Source: Rubellimicrobium sp. CFH 75288
GTDB taxonomy: Bacteria > Pseudomonadota > Alphaproteobacteria > Rhodobacterales > Rhodobacteraceae
DNA length: 64,000 nt
Assembly: GCF_009904055.1 (NCBI RefSeq)
Contig: NZ_WYDP01000020.1
Span: 1-64,000, forward strand
Reading direction: 5' to 3'
Below are positions 17,323-26,506 of this stretch, piece by piece. Both the position numbers and the translations under genes were made by a program. Below the pieces are notes generated by a model, which was given only the letters and a program-made list of their open reading frames with translations, was not told the origin of the DNA and did not search any database. Every line of letters begins with the position of its first letter. The first letter of the stretch is position 1.

Positions 17323-18036
17323 ATGCGTCTGTTTATCCTGCTCAGCTTCGTCTTTCTCGGCTGGCTCTACTGGGAGCTGTCGGGCGGAGCGGGGTTCCGG
17401 CCGGAGCCGAGCGAGACGGAGCCGACTCTCGCGCGGGCTGCCGCGCCTGCCGAGCGATCGCCGGAGGACCAGCAGGTCGCCGTCACGGCCGCCGCGCCAC
17501 CGGTCGAAGCCGAGGCCGAGGCCGAGGCCCTGACCGCCGCCGCGGCCGTTCCCGTCCCCTCTGCCGAGTCGGACGTCCAGGCCACCCGTGCCGCTCCGCC
17601 CGCCGAGGGCGTCCTGGCCCTGCCCTCGCCCGGGGCGCCCGAGGCACCGGCGCTGCCGCCGCGGGTTGCGGGGCCGACACGCTCCGGCTCCACCGATCCG
17701 CTCCGGCCGACCGAGGCTCTGGCGGCCCTGAGCGGGGGTCCTGCTCCGGCCCCGGCCGAGGACGAGCCGGTCGAGGCCGCCTCTGCCCAGTCCGCGACCG
17801 AGGACGAGGCCGCTCCGGTGGAGGTTGCCGCTCCGACCGTGGAGCGGCGGCGCGTCACCGGCGACCGGGTCAACATGCGCGGCGGTCCCGGCACGGATTT
17901 CGCCGTGGTCGGACAGATGGGCGCAGGCGAGATCGCCGAGGTGATCGGCCAGCAGAACGGCTGGCTCCAGGTCCGGACACCGGACGGCCAGGAAGGATGG
18001 ATGTCCGCGCGCTTTCTTGCCCCGGCCGACGGCTGA
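17323..18036 (+). CDS. membrane-anchored bacterial SH3-domain protein
   Basis: 237-aa protein; the ATG at 17323 is preceded by GGAGAG and by a candidate promoter. An N-terminal hydrophobic segment (RLFILLSFVFLGWLYW) anchors or exports it. A long Ala/Pro/Glu low-complexity linker (about 30-170) follows, and the C-terminus is a bacterial SH3 (SH3b) domain, VTGDRVNMRGGPGTDFAVV to EGWMSARFL. Such domains bind peptidoglycan or proteins in the envelope, so a cell-wall-associated role is likely. The linker resembles those spanning the periplasm. Confidence 0.8.
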   Translation: MRLFILLSFVFLGWLYWELSGGAGFRPEPSETEPTLARAAAPAERSPEDQQVAVTAAAPPVEAEAEAEALTAAAAVPVPSAESDVQATRAAPPAEGVLALPSPGAPEAPALPPRVAGPTRSGSTDPLRPTEALAALSGGPAPAPAEDEPVEAASAQSATEDEAAPVEVAAPTVERRRVTGDRVNMRGGPGTDFAVVGQMGAGEIAEVIGQQNGWLQVRTPDGQEGWMSARFLAPADG

Positions 18037-18118
18037 ACGCGCGACGCGGCTGCCGGACCGCGATCTTGCCGATCCCCGCCGGACAGATCAGATGGGCCCC
18101 GTCCGGCCGGAGAACGCC

Positions 18119-18967
18119 ATGGTCCAGCGTCAGCCGCCCCCGACGGGGCGCACAATCCTCATCACGGGCTGCTCCTCGGGGATCGGGTTCGATGCGGCAC
18201 AAGGCCTGCGTGCCCGAGGCTGGCGGGTGCTGGCCTCGTGCCGCCAGGAGGCCGATTGCGCACGACTGCGCGCCGAAGGCTTCGAAAGCCCGCGGATCGA
18301 CTATGCCGATGCCGAGAGCGTCGCGGAAGGCGCGGCCCGGGCGCTGGAGGCGACGGGGGGTCGACTGGACGCGCTGTTCAACAACGGCGCCCATGCCTGT
18401 CCCGGCGCGGTGGAGGACCTGCCGCGGGGCGCGCTCGAGGCGATCTTTCAGGCCAACCTGTTCGGCTGGCACGACCTGACGCGCCGTGTGATCCCGGTCA
18501 TGCGGGCACAGGGCCACGGGCGGATCGTCAACTGCTCGTCCGTGCTGGGCTTTGTGGGGCTGCGCTGGCGCGGCGCCTATGTGGCGACCAAGTTCGCGCT
18601 CGAAGGGTTGACCGATGTCCTGCGTCTGGAGATGGCGGGAACGGGCATCCACGTGTCGCTGATCCAGCCGGGTCCGATCGCCACGCGCATCCGCGAGAAC
18701 GCCGTGCCGCATTTCGAGCGGTGGATCGACTGGCGCGCCTCGGCCCGGGCGGCGGAATACGAGACGCTGCTGGACCGTCTCTATGGCCCGAAGCGGCCCG
18801 ATCCGTGGGAGCTGCCGCCCGCGGCCGTGACCGCGCGGCTGATCCACGCGTTGGAGAGCCGCCGGCCGCGCGCGCGCTACCGCGTCACGGTTCCCACGCA
18901 TGCGATGGCCGTTCTGCGGCGCCTGCTGCCGGGCGCGGCCGTGGACTGGGTGGCGCGCCGGGCCTGA
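18119..18967 (+). CDS. short-chain dehydrogenase/reductase
   Basis: 282-aa NAD(P)-dependent SDR. The ATG at 18119 is chosen because GGAG lies 6 nt upstream and the cofactor motif then starts near residue 12 (TILITGCSSGIG); in-frame ATGs at 18092 and earlier have weaker sites. The NN motif is FNNGAH, the catalytic Ser lies in NCSSVLG, and the active-site pair is in YVATK. The C-terminal extension (RYRVTVPTHAMAVLRRLLP) resembles SDRs acting on retinol-, sterol- or sphingoid-like lipids, but the substrate is unknown. Followed by ycjX on the same strand. Confidence 0.85.
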   Translation: MVQRQPPPTGRTILITGCSSGIGFDAAQGLRARGWRVLASCRQEADCARLRAEGFESPRIDYADAESVAEGAARALEATGGRLDALFNNGAHACPGAVEDLPRGALEAIFQANLFGWHDLTRRVIPVMRAQGHGRIVNCSSVLGFVGLRWRGAYVATKFALEGLTDVLRLEMAGTGIHVSLIQPGPIATRIRENAVPHFERWIDWRASARAAEYETLLDRLYGPKRPDPWELPPAAVTARLIHALESRRPRARYRVTVPTHAMAVLRRLLPGAAVDWVARRA

Positions 18968-19028
18968 GGGGCGCCCCTACCCGCCGCCCGCGCGGCCCTC
19001 TATGTTCTGGCGCGGAACGGAGGACGGC

Positions 19029-20438
19029 ATGATCGGCGGGTTGGCCACGGGCGCCTGGGACGCGACGCGCAACCTCGCCGAGGGGATCACGGCGCCCTTC
19101 CGCGACCCGGTGGTGCGGCTGGGCGTCACGGGCCTGTCGCGGGCCGGCAAGACGGTGTTCATCACCTCGCTCGTGGCGAACCTGCTCGACCGCGGGCGGA
19201 TGCCGCAGCTGCGGGCGGTGGCCGAGGGGCGTGTCCTGGCCGCGTGGCTCCAGCCCCAGCCCGACGACAATGTGGCGCGCTTTGCCTTCGAGGAGCACCT
19301 GGCCGCCCTGACGGCGCCCGAGCCGCGCTGGCCCGAAGGGACGCGCCGCATCTCGCAGCTGCGCCTGTCGCTGCGGCTCGCGCCGGAGGGGCTGATCGGC
19401 ACGCTGCGCGGGCCGCGCACGCTGCACCTCGACATCGTGGACTATCCCGGCGAGTGGCTTCTCGACCTGGGACTCCTCGACCGGTCCTTTGCCGAATGGT
19501 CAGAGGCCGCGCTGGCCCGGGCGGAGGGGCGACCGGGGGGCGAGGCGTTCCTGCAGGCGGTGCGGGCCGTGGACCCTTCCGCACCCGCCGACGAGCCGGC
19601 GCTCAAGGCCCTCGCCTCAGTTTATGCCGCGCATCTGGCCGCTTCGCGCGAGGCCGGGTTCGCGGATTGCACCCCGGGGCGGTTCCTGCTGCCCGGCGAC
19701 ATGGAGGGGTCCCCCGCGCTGACCTTTGCGCCGCTGCCGCCTGCGCCGGATGCGCCGCGCCGGTCGCTGTGGCGCGAGTGCGAGCGGCGCTATGCGGCCT
19801 ACAAGCGGCACGTGGTGCAGCCCTTCTTCCGCGACCACCTCGCGCGGGTGGACCGCCAGATCGTGCTGGTGGACGTGCTGGGGGCGCTGGCCCGCGGCCC
19901 GCAGGCCTTCGAATCGCTGCGCGGCGCGATGGCGGACCTGCTTGCGGCCTTCAATCCCGGCCGGTCGGCCCCGCTGGCGCGCCTGCTGGGCCAGAGGCGG
20001 GTCGAGCGGATCCTGTTCGCGGCCACCAAGGCCGATCACCTGCACCATGCCCAGCATCCGCAGCTGGCCGCCCTGGCCGAGGCGATGCTGCGCGAGGCGC
20101 GCGACCGCGCCGCCTTTGCCGGGGCGCAGACGGCCGCCATGGCCATCGCCGCCCTGCGCACCACCGTCGAGGACCGCGTCACGCACGAGGGCCGGACGGT
20201 CGAGATCGTGCGCGGCCGCCTGGCGGACGGGCGGCAGGTGGCGCTTCATCCCGGCGATCTGCCGGAGGACCCCGGCCGCCTGCTGGCCCCCGCACGGGCC
20301 GGGGCGGCGGAGTGGCCGGGTGCGGCCTTTGCCCTGCCCGAGCTGGCCCCCGCCTCCCTGACGCTGCGGCCGGGCGAAGGGCCGCCACACATCCGTCTCG
20401 ACCGCGCGGCCGAGTTCCTTCTGGGGGACCGGCTGTGA
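19029..20438 (+). CDS. ycjX: YcjX-family P-loop protein
   Basis: 469-aa GTPase-like protein; GGAGG lies 5 nt before the ATG at 19029, which excludes the longer frame. The P-loop is GLSRAGKTVF. The second half carries VDVLGAL and an ATKADHLH segment like a G4 motif. YcjX and YcjF are paired in many proteobacteria and are induced by envelope or heat stress in E. coli; the mechanism is not known. ycjF follows after 22 nt. Confidence 0.9.
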   Translation: MIGGLATGAWDATRNLAEGITAPFRDPVVRLGVTGLSRAGKTVFITSLVANLLDRGRMPQLRAVAEGRVLAAWLQPQPDDNVARFAFEEHLAALTAPEPRWPEGTRRISQLRLSLRLAPEGLIGTLRGPRTLHLDIVDYPGEWLLDLGLLDRSFAEWSEAALARAEGRPGGEAFLQAVRAVDPSAPADEPALKALASVYAAHLAASREAGFADCTPGRFLLPGDMEGSPALTFAPLPPAPDAPRRSLWRECERRYAAYKRHVVQPFFRDHLARVDRQIVLVDVLGALARGPQAFESLRGAMADLLAAFNPGRSAPLARLLGQRRVERILFAATKADHLHHAQHPQLAALAEAMLREARDRAAFAGAQTAAMAIAALRTTVEDRVTHEGRTVEIVRGRLADGRQVALHPGDLPEDPGRLLAPARAGAAEWPGAAFALPELAPASLTLRPGEGPPHIRLDRAAEFLLGDRL

Positions 20439-20460
20439 GCGCCCCTGCCGGAGCGGGACC

Positions 20461-21486
20461 ATGAGAGAGCCGTCCGAGACGCGTGGGCCCCTGATCCTGC
20501 ACCTCGAGGACGCGCCGCCGCCGACCCCGGCCGAGGCGCCGCCCGTTGACGGAGAGGCGCCGCACCCCCCGGCCATGGCCCGTGCCCTCCGCCGGGCCGG
20601 CAACCGGCGGAGTGGCGGCCTGGCCGGGGCGTTCTGGTCCTTGCTGGCGGGGTTCCTGCTGCTGGCGCTGTCGCTCGCGGCCTGGGACTGGGCGACGGGC
20701 CTCGTGGCACGGCATCCGCTGCTGGGCTCGGCGGCGACGGTGCTGCTCGTGGCGCTTGGCGTCGTGGCGCTGGCGGTCGCGGGGCGCGAGGTCTGGGCGC
20801 TGCGGCGGCTCGCGCGGATCGACGCGCTGCAGCGCCGCGCGGCCGCGGCCCTGTCCGGGGACTCGGTGGCCGAGGCGCGCGGCGTGGCGGCGGATCTGGC
20901 CACCCTCTATGGCGGCCGCCCAGCGCTGGCCCCCGCCGCGGACCGGGTGCGCGCCCGGCTGACCGAGGTGCTGGACGCCGACGGCCTGCTGCGCATGGCC
21001 GAGGCGGAACTGCTGCCCGGCCCTGACGCCGAGGCGCTGGCCGAGATCCGCGACGCCGCGCGCCGCGTCGCAGCGCTGACGGCGCTGGTGCCGCTGCCCT
21101 TTGCCGACATGGCGGCGGCGCTGGCGCTGAACCTGCGCATGATCCGCCGCGTGGCCGAGGCCTATGGCGGGCGGTCGGGGGTGGTGGGGTCCTGGCGGCT
21201 GGTCCGCGCGGTGGCCGGGCACCTGATCGCCACGGGGGCGGTGGCGGTGGGCGACGACATGATCGGGGGCCTTGCCGGAGGGACGGCGCTGGCGCGCCTG
21301 TCGCGCCGATTCGGCGAGGGGGTGCTGAACGGCGCGCTGACCGCACGGGTGGGGCTGGCCGCCGTCGAGGTCTGCCGCCCCCTGCCCTTCCTGTCCCGGC
21401 CGGTGCCCACCGTCACGGGCACGCTGAGCGGTGCGCTGGCCGGCCTGTTCGCCCGCGGCAACCGCCGACCCGATCCGCCGGGCTGA
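20461..21486 (+). CDS. ycjF: YcjF/TIGR01620-family inner-membrane protein
   Basis: 341-aa membrane protein of the DUF697-like YcjF family. A Pro/Glu-rich cytoplasmic N-terminus is followed by two adjoining hydrophobic segments (AFWSLLAGFLLLALSLAAW and TVLLVALGVVALAVAG). The C-terminal domain carries the SWRLVRAVAGHLIATGAVAV region. It partners with YcjX upstream. It is convergent with rpsU, and the two share the terminator region at 21501-21530. Confidence 0.88.
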   Translation: MREPSETRGPLILHLEDAPPPTPAEAPPVDGEAPHPPAMARALRRAGNRRSGGLAGAFWSLLAGFLLLALSLAAWDWATGLVARHPLLGSAATVLLVALGVVALAVAGREVWALRRLARIDALQRRAAAALSGDSVAEARGVAADLATLYGGRPALAPAADRVRARLTEVLDADGLLRMAEAELLPGPDAEALAEIRDAARRVAALTALVPLPFADMAAALALNLRMIRRVAEAYGGRSGVVGSWRLVRAVAGHLIATGAVAVGDDMIGGLAGGTALARLSRRFGEGVLNGALTARVGLAAVEVCRPLPFLSRPVPTVTGTLSGALAGLFARGNRRPDPPG

Positions 21487-21500
21487 GCGGCCAGGCATGG

Positions 21501-21530
21501 AAAACCCCCGGAGCGGACGCTCGCGGGGGT
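21501..21530 (-). terminator. Rho-independent terminator of rpsU
   Basis: ACCCCC (21504-21509) pairs with GGGGGT (21525-21530), and inside it GAGC pairs with GCTC around a four-base loop. On the minus strand the stem is followed by UUUU (complement of 21501-21504), so it ends rpsU transcription. As a near-symmetrical structure it may also stop ycjF transcripts arriving from the other side. Confidence 0.75.
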
Positions 21531-21561
21531 CTGACCGTCGCGGACGATCGGGCGCGGCCCC

Positions 21562-21768
21562 TTACAGAAGGCCCTCGCGCTGCAGCTTCTTGCGGGCAAG
21601 CTTGCGCTGCCGGCGGATCGCCTCGGCGCGCTCGCGGGCGCGCTTCTCGGAGGGCTTCTCGAAATGCTGCTTGAGCTTCATCTCGCGAAAGACCCCCTCG
21701 CGCTGCAACTTCTTCTTGAGTGCGCGGAGCGCCTGATCGACGTTGTTGTCGCGGACGGAGACCTGCAT
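21562..21768 (-). CDS. rpsU: 30S ribosomal protein S21
   Basis: 68-aa, very basic small-subunit protein with the family start [20 protein letters not shown] and the C-terminal Arg/Lys-rich helix. It binds near the anti-Shine-Dalgarno region of 16S rRNA and helps initiation. It has its own promoter (21826-21854) and a strong terminator, so it is a single-gene unit. Confidence 0.97.
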   Translation of the reverse strand: MQVSVRDNNVDQALRALKKKLQREGVFREMKLKQHFEKPSEKRARERAEAIRRQRKLARKKLQREGLL

Positions 21769-21825
21769 GGGTTGTTGTCACCACCTTTCGGGTTCGAGTT
21801 TCGCATGTCCATGCGGGGAGCCCGG

Positions 21826-21854
21826 CCTATACCAAGGGGCTGGAAGCCTGTCCA
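21826..21854 (-). promoter_or_regulatory. sigma70-type promoter of rpsU
   Basis: On the minus strand TGGACA (21849-21854; five of six bases of TTGACA) is followed by a 17-bp spacer and TATAGG (21826-21831; four of six). Transcription would begin about 50 nt before the rpsU ATG. Confidence 0.65.
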
Positions 21855-21876
21855 GCGCCGGGAGGATGCGTGAACC

Positions 21877-22566
21877 ATGACTGAACCGGAGGATTTCGCG
21901 GGCGATCCGACACGCCGCGCGCTGCTGCGGGCGATGCTGCCGCATGTGCCGTTCGACGGCTGGTCCGACGCCGCGTTCCGCGCTGCCGCGCGCGAGGCGG
22001 AGCTGACGCTGAACGAAGCCCGCGCCGCCTGCCCGCGCGGGGCCGTGGACCTCGCGGCCGAGTGGCACCGCGAAGGCGATCGCGCCATGAAGCGCATCCT
22101 TCAGACGGAGAACCTCGAGGGGATGCGGATGCGGGACCGCGTGGCGTTTGCCGTCAAGACCCGGCTTCGCCTCGTCGAGGATCGCGAGGCCCTGCGCCGC
22201 TCGGCGGCCCTGTTCGCGCTGCCGCAGAACGCCGCTCTGGGGGCGCGCCTGCTGTGGGAGACCGCCGATGCGATCTGGACAACCCTGGGCGACCGCTCTC
22301 GCGATGGCAACTGGTATACCAAGCGCGCGACGCTGGCCGCGGTGCTGGCCTCCGCCACGCTCTACCGCCTGAGCGACGACGATCCCGCGCTGGAGGCGAC
22401 CGGAGCCTTCGTGGACCGCCGCATCGACGAGGTGATGGCCTTCGAGACCTGGAAGAACGGATCGGCCGCCAATCCTCTCCTGCGACCGCTGGCGCGGCCG
22501 CTCGACTGGATCATCCGGCATGTGCGGGCGCCTGCTCCGCCGACGGACCTGCCCGGCAGCCGCTGA
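21877..22566 (+). CDS. COQ9-family ubiquinone biosynthesis protein
   Basis: 229-aa member of the COQ9 family, a TetR-fold lipid-binding protein that assists the flavin/di-iron hydroxylation steps of ubiquinone synthesis in eukaryotes and is common in alphaproteobacteria. Visible landmarks are VPFDGWSDAAFRAAAREAEL, the middle segment RLLWETADAIWTTLGD and the C-terminal amphipathic helix region LARPLDWIIRHVR that binds membrane. The downstream quinone oxidoreductase overlaps it by one base (TGATG), which fits a joint quinone theme. Confidence 0.9.
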   Translation: MTEPEDFAGDPTRRALLRAMLPHVPFDGWSDAAFRAAAREAELTLNEARAACPRGAVDLAAEWHREGDRAMKRILQTENLEGMRMRDRVAFAVKTRLRLVEDREALRRSAALFALPQNAALGARLLWETADAIWTTLGDRSRDGNWYTKRATLAAVLASATLYRLSDDDPALEATGAFVDRRIDEVMAFETWKNGSAANPLLRPLARPLDWIIRHVRAPAPPTDLPGSR

Positions 22567-23564
22567 TGCGGGCGGTTGCGATCGCCGCACCCGGCGGCCC
22601 GGAGGCTCTGGTTGCCGTCGAACGGCCGAGCCCCGAGCCCGGGGCCGGCGATGTCCGGCTTCGTCTGGCCTATGCGGGCGTCAACAGGCCGGACCTGCTC
22701 CAGCGTGCCGGTCTCTACGCGCCGCCGCCCGGTGCGTCGGACCTGCCGGGGCTCGAGGGCGCAGGCTGGATCGACGCCCTCGGGCCGGCCGTGACAGGTC
22801 TGCGGCTTGGCGAGGCGGTGTGCGCCCTCCTGCCCGGCGGCGGCTATGCCGAACAGGTCGTCGTGCCCGCCTCCCATGTCCTGCCGGTGCCTGCGGGCCT
22901 GACGCTGCGGGAGGCGGCCTGCCTGCCCGAAGCGCTGTTCACCGTCTGGTTCAACGTGATCGACCAGGGCCGTCTCCGCGGGGGCGAACGCTTTCTCGTC
23001 CATGGCGGTGCCTCGGGCATCGGAACCACCGCGATCCAGCTTGCCGCGGCTCTCGGCGCAAGGGTCTGGGCCACCGCCGGAAGCCCGGCGCGTGCCCGCG
23101 CCTGCGAAGCGCTCGGGGCGGAGCGCGGCATCGACCGCCATGCGGAGGATTTCGCGGCCGTCCTGCAGGAGGAAGGCGGAGCGGACGTGATCCTCGACAT
23201 GGTGGGCGGATCTTATCTGGAGCGGAACCTTCATGCGCTGGCGGAGGGAGGTCGCCTCGTCCAGATCGCGCATCTTCAGGGCGCGAAGGCCGAATGCAAT
23301 CTCGCGCTCGTCATGCGCCGGCGGCTGACCGTCACGGGATCGACGCTGCGGCCGCAACCGGCGGCCACCAAGACGCGCATCGCGACGGCGCTTCGCCGCG
23401 ACATCTGGCCCCTGATCGAGAGCGGACGCATCCGCCCTGTGATCGCGGCCGAGTATCCCCTGGCCGACGCCGCCGCTGCCCATGCCCGGCTCGAGGCAGG
23501 CGGAGTGGTGGGCAAGATCGTCCTGCGGATCACCGAGGCTGGACCCGAGGGTTCGGAGTTCTAG
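22566..23564 (+). CDS. NAD(P)H quinone oxidoreductase, PIG3-like MDR family
   Basis: 332-aa medium-chain dehydrogenase/reductase without catalytic zinc. The ATG at 22566 shares its A with the COQ9 stop (TGATG). The N-terminal GroES-like domain contains YAGVNRPDLLQRAGLY, and the Rossmann half carries VHGGASGIGTTAIQLA as dinucleotide motif. The sequence matches the PIG3-type NADPH quinone oxidoreductases, which reduce ortho-quinones. Coupling to COQ9 is probably functional but not proven. Confidence 0.88.
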   Translation: MRAVAIAAPGGPEALVAVERPSPEPGAGDVRLRLAYAGVNRPDLLQRAGLYAPPPGASDLPGLEGAGWIDALGPAVTGLRLGEAVCALLPGGGYAEQVVVPASHVLPVPAGLTLREAACLPEALFTVWFNVIDQGRLRGGERFLVHGGASGIGTTAIQLAAALGARVWATAGSPARARACEALGAERGIDRHAEDFAAVLQEEGGADVILDMVGGSYLERNLHALAEGGRLVQIAHLQGAKAECNLALVMRRRLTVTGSTLRPQPAATKTRIATALRRDIWPLIESGRIRPVIAAEYPLADAAAAHARLEAGGVVGKIVLRITEAGPEGSEF

Positions 23565-23591
23565 CTTCCTCGCCGACAGGGAGGGTCTGCC

Positions 23592-23786
23592 ATGGTGTCC
23601 GACCCGGGCGATCCGGACGTGGCGCGCACGCTGGGCGGTCCCATGCGGAGCGGGGACGCCAATCCGGGCGAGCATGCCAAGAACCGCAGCTTTCGCGATC
23701 CGGGGGGGCATGACCTTCCGGAAACCGACGCCGAGGAGACCGCCCGGCGCCTCGGCACGACGGGGCGGGACCTCGGCAACCGCTGA
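23592..23786 (+). CDS. small hydrophilic protein of unknown function
   Basis: 64-aa frame with a strong GGGAGGG site 7-9 nt upstream of its ATG. The protein is very hydrophilic with many Gly, Asp and Arg (for example NRSFRDPGGHDLPETD) and is probably disordered. No family recognised. It lies 27 nt after the quinone oxidoreductase and may be in the same operon. The ribosome binding site is the main support. Confidence 0.5.
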   Translation: MVSDPGDPDVARTLGGPMRSGDANPGEHAKNRSFRDPGGHDLPETDAEETARRLGTTGRDLGNR

Positions 23787-23900
23787 GCCGTCCGACGCGG
23801 CGTCGGGAGGGATCAACCTGTCGGTTTTGCCCTGTCTCTTGCCGCGGCATCGCGCTAAGGGGCGCTGGATAGCACAGCATCACGCCAGGGGAGCGCGCCG

Positions 23901-24659
23901 ATGAAGGTCCTTGTGCCCGTCAAGCGCGTGATCGACTACAACGTGAAGGTCCGCGTGCGGGCGGATGGGTCCGGGGTCGATCTCGCCAACGTCAAGATGT
24001 CGATGAACCCCTTCGACGAGATCGCCGTCGAGGAGGCGATCCGGCTCAAGGAGGCCGGCAAGGCCGGAGAAGTGGTCGCCGTGTCCATCGGGATCCGGCA
24101 GGCCCAGGAGACGCTGCGGACCGCGCTCGCCATGGGTGCGGATCGGGCCATCCTCGTCGTGGCGGCAGAGGACGTCCATCAGGATATCGAGCCGCTCGCC
24201 GTGGCCAAGATCCTCGCCGCCGTGGCTCGCGAGGAGCAGCCCGGCCTGATCCTGTGCGGCAAGCAGGCCATCGACAACGACATGAACGCGACAGCCCAGA
24301 TGACGGCGGCGCTTCTGGGCTGGGCCCAGGCCACCTTTGCCTCGGAAATCGTGGTCGATGGGGACCAGGCTACCGTCACCCGCGAGGTGGATGGCGGCCT
24401 GCAGGTCGTACGGGTCGGCCTGCCGGCCGTCATCAGCGTGGATCTGCGCCTCAACGAGCCGCGCTATGCCTCGCTTCCCAACATCATGAAGGCCAAGAAG
24501 AAGCCTCTGGAGGAGAAGACCCCTGCCGATTACGGCGTCGATGTGTCCCCGCGGCTCGAGGTGCTCAGGACGACCGAGCCGCCCTCGCGCAAGGCCGGGG
24601 TGATGGCCAAGTCGGTGGACGAGCTCGTGGACATGCTCAAGAGCGCGGGGGTGGTGTGA
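23901..24659 (+). CDS. etfB: electron transfer flavoprotein beta subunit
   Basis: 252-aa AMP-binding subunit of the soluble flavoprotein that collects electrons from acyl-CoA and other dehydrogenases and passes them to ETF:ubiquinone oxidoreductase. Start [19 protein letters not shown] and the AMP/recognition region [29 protein letters not shown] are diagnostic; the latter includes the loop that docks partner dehydrogenases. Overlaps etfA by one base (TGATG). Confidence 0.97.
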   Translation: MKVLVPVKRVIDYNVKVRVRADGSGVDLANVKMSMNPFDEIAVEEAIRLKEAGKAGEVVAVSIGIRQAQETLRTALAMGADRAILVVAAEDVHQDIEPLAVAKILAAVAREEQPGLILCGKQAIDNDMNATAQMTAALLGWAQATFASEIVVDGDQATVTREVDGGLQVVRVGLPAVISVDLRLNEPRYASLPNIMKAKKKPLEEKTPADYGVDVSPRLEVLRTTEPPSRKAGVMAKSVDELVDMLKSAGVV

Positions 24660-25579
24660 TGGCAACTCTTCTGATTGCGGACGTGGCCGAGGGTCGGCTC
24701 GGTCTTGATGCCACCGCCAAGGCCGTGACGGCAGTCAGGCCGCTCGGAGACGTGACGGTCCTGGTCCTCGGCCCGGAGGCGGCGGGGGCCGAGGCGGCGC
24801 AGATCGACGGAGTGGCGCGCGTCCTCGTGGCCGAGGACCATGCCCTCGCCCATCGTCTGGCAGAGCCTGCGGCCGAACTGGTGCGCGGCCTTGCCGGCGG
24901 CTTCTCCCATCTGGCGGCCCCGGCCACGTCGGACGCCAAGAACATCCTGCCACGTGTGGCCGCCCTCCTGGACGTCATGATGATCTCGGACGTCACGGCC
25001 ATCCTCGATGAATCCACGTTCGAGCGGCCGATCTACGCAGGCAACGCGCTCCAGACGGTCCGGTCGCGGGATGCGATCAAGGTGCTGACCATCCGCACAG
25101 CCGGCTTCGATGCCGCCGCGATGGGGGGCTCGGCTCCCGTGGAACGGGTGCCCGGCGTGTCCGATCCAGGTCTTTCCGCCTGGGTCGAGGATCGCGTTGC
25201 CAAGTCCGGCCGCCCCGAGCTGACCTCGGCCCCCGTGGTGGTGTCGGGCGGTCGCGGGATCGGCTCCAAGGAAGGATTTGAGATCGTCGAGAAGCTGGCC
25301 GACAAGCTGGGGGCGGCGGTCGGCGCGTCGCGCGCGGCAGTCGATGCAGGCTATGCGCCGAACGACTGGCAGGTGGGCCAGACCGGCAAGGTCGTCGCGC
25401 CCAACCTCTATGTCGCGGTCGGGATCTCCGGAGCGATCCAGCATCTCGCCGGCATGAAGGATTCGAAGTTCATCGTCGCGATCAACAAGGACCCGGAGGC
25501 GCCGATCTTCCAGGTCGCCGATTTCGGCCTGGCGGCGGACCTGTTCGAGGCGGTGCCGGAACTCACCGACAAGCTCTAG
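24659..25579 (+). CDS. etfA: electron transfer flavoprotein alpha subunit
   Basis: 306-aa FAD-binding partner of EtfB. The ATG at 24659 shares its A with the etfB stop. The C-terminal FAD domain shows [52 protein letters not shown] and the final [22 protein letters not shown], all conserved. Together with the downstream 3-hydroxybutyryl-CoA dehydrogenase it indicates acyl-CoA metabolism. Confidence 0.97.
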   Translation: MATLLIADVAEGRLGLDATAKAVTAVRPLGDVTVLVLGPEAAGAEAAQIDGVARVLVAEDHALAHRLAEPAAELVRGLAGGFSHLAAPATSDAKNILPRVAALLDVMMISDVTAILDESTFERPIYAGNALQTVRSRDAIKVLTIRTAGFDAAAMGGSAPVERVPGVSDPGLSAWVEDRVAKSGRPELTSAPVVVSGGRGIGSKEGFEIVEKLADKLGAAVGASRAAVDAGYAPNDWQVGQTGKVVAPNLYVAVGISGAIQHLAGMKDSKFIVAINKDPEAPIFQVADFGLAADLFEAVPELTDKL

Positions 25580-25595
25580 CAGGGCACCGGGCAGT

Positions 25596-26438
25596 CTAGA
25601 CCGACAGCACGGCCCGGATCGAGGCACAGAGCGCCTGAGCCGCCTCGTGGTGGGCCGCCTGCCCCAGAAGCTCGGCTGCGGCCGCCCCCTCGTGGGGGCG
25701 GTGGCAGAGCCCCTCTCCCCGTCGCGCCGCAGCGCGTGCGGAGGGTTGCACCATCACCACTCCCCGGACCAGGGGCCGCAGGCTGTCGAGCATCCGCCGC
25801 GTCACGAACAGCGGTTCGCGCTGGAGAGGCGAGTCGTGATCCTCCCAGCGCATGTCCGACGGCAGGTGGGGACTGAGCCAGAGCAGGAGCGTCCGCGGGC
25901 CGATGCGGTCAAGCAACGTCCGCATCCGGGCCAGCCAGGCGGTCTGCAACTCCTCGCGCAGGATCGGAAACCGCTCGGGCGACACGTCCCAGAGGCAGGA
26001 CAGCATGTGCCGCGTGAAGCAGAAGTCGGTGAAGTCGACCTCCGGATAGATGGCGCGAAGCACCGAGGAGGCCTGCAGGAAGCGGTCGTTGCGCCGGGGA
26101 TGGACGGTGTAGAAGCGGTTGGACAGGTTGGCCGCACCGCTGACCTCGAGAACCGTCAGCACGGCGTCGCGGCAGATCCCCGGCACCACCGGATCCGCCA
26201 GGATCGCCTCGACCGAGGCGTTGATCTGGCCGAGGTTGATGCACACTTCGCCAAGCCCCTCCTCCACCAGGGCGGGAAAGGGTCTGCGGAGGAACCGTCC
26301 GTATGTCTCGGTGGACCCGACAAAGGCGATGTGGCGGCCATCGGTCGGCCGTCTGGGTCCGCGAAACAGAAGCCGCGAACTGCCATAGCGGCAGGGCGTG
26401 ATGCTTGCCGCTTGATCGTCCAGCGTGTCGTGCCTCAT
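25596..26438 (-). CDS. DUF6473-like protein
   Basis: 280-aa protein. The ATG at 26438 starts MRHDTLDDQAASI, and a conserved segment YGSSRLLFRGPRRP follows closely, as in the DUF6473 family of Rhodobacterales. A GSTETYGRF motif near residue 40 and later WLSPHLPSDM suggest an SGNH-like or sulfotransferase/polysaccharide-related fold, but no catalytic triad was assigned. It is divergent from the 3-hydroxybutyryl-CoA dehydrogenase gene and convergent with etfA (16-nt gap). Function unknown. Confidence 0.75.
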   Translation of the reverse strand: MRHDTLDDQAASITPCRYGSSRLLFRGPRRPTDGRHIAFVGSTETYGRFLRRPFPALVEEGLGEVCINLGQINASVEAILADPVVPGICRDAVLTVLEVSGAANLSNRFYTVHPRRNDRFLQASSVLRAIYPEVDFTDFCFTRHMLSCLWDVSPERFPILREELQTAWLARMRTLLDRIGPRTLLLWLSPHLPSDMRWEDHDSPLQREPLFVTRRMLDSLRPLVRGVVMVQPSARAAARRGEGLCHRPHEGAAAAELLGQAAHHEAAQALCASIRAVLSV

Positions 26439-26506
26439 GATTCCCACCCCGGATCCAGCCTGCCGCAGGATGCACCGGGAGGTTTTCCAAATTCCTAATG
26501 CGGCGA

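Noticed and set aside
15129-18479. plus-strand open frame of about 1100 codons
   Set aside because: Antisense to parC and then out of frame with the SH3 and SDR genes; no recognisable domain.
21789-21803. GGTTCGAGTTTC resembling a tRNA T-loop
   Set aside because: No acceptor, D or anticodon stems can be drawn around it; it lies in the rpsU leader.
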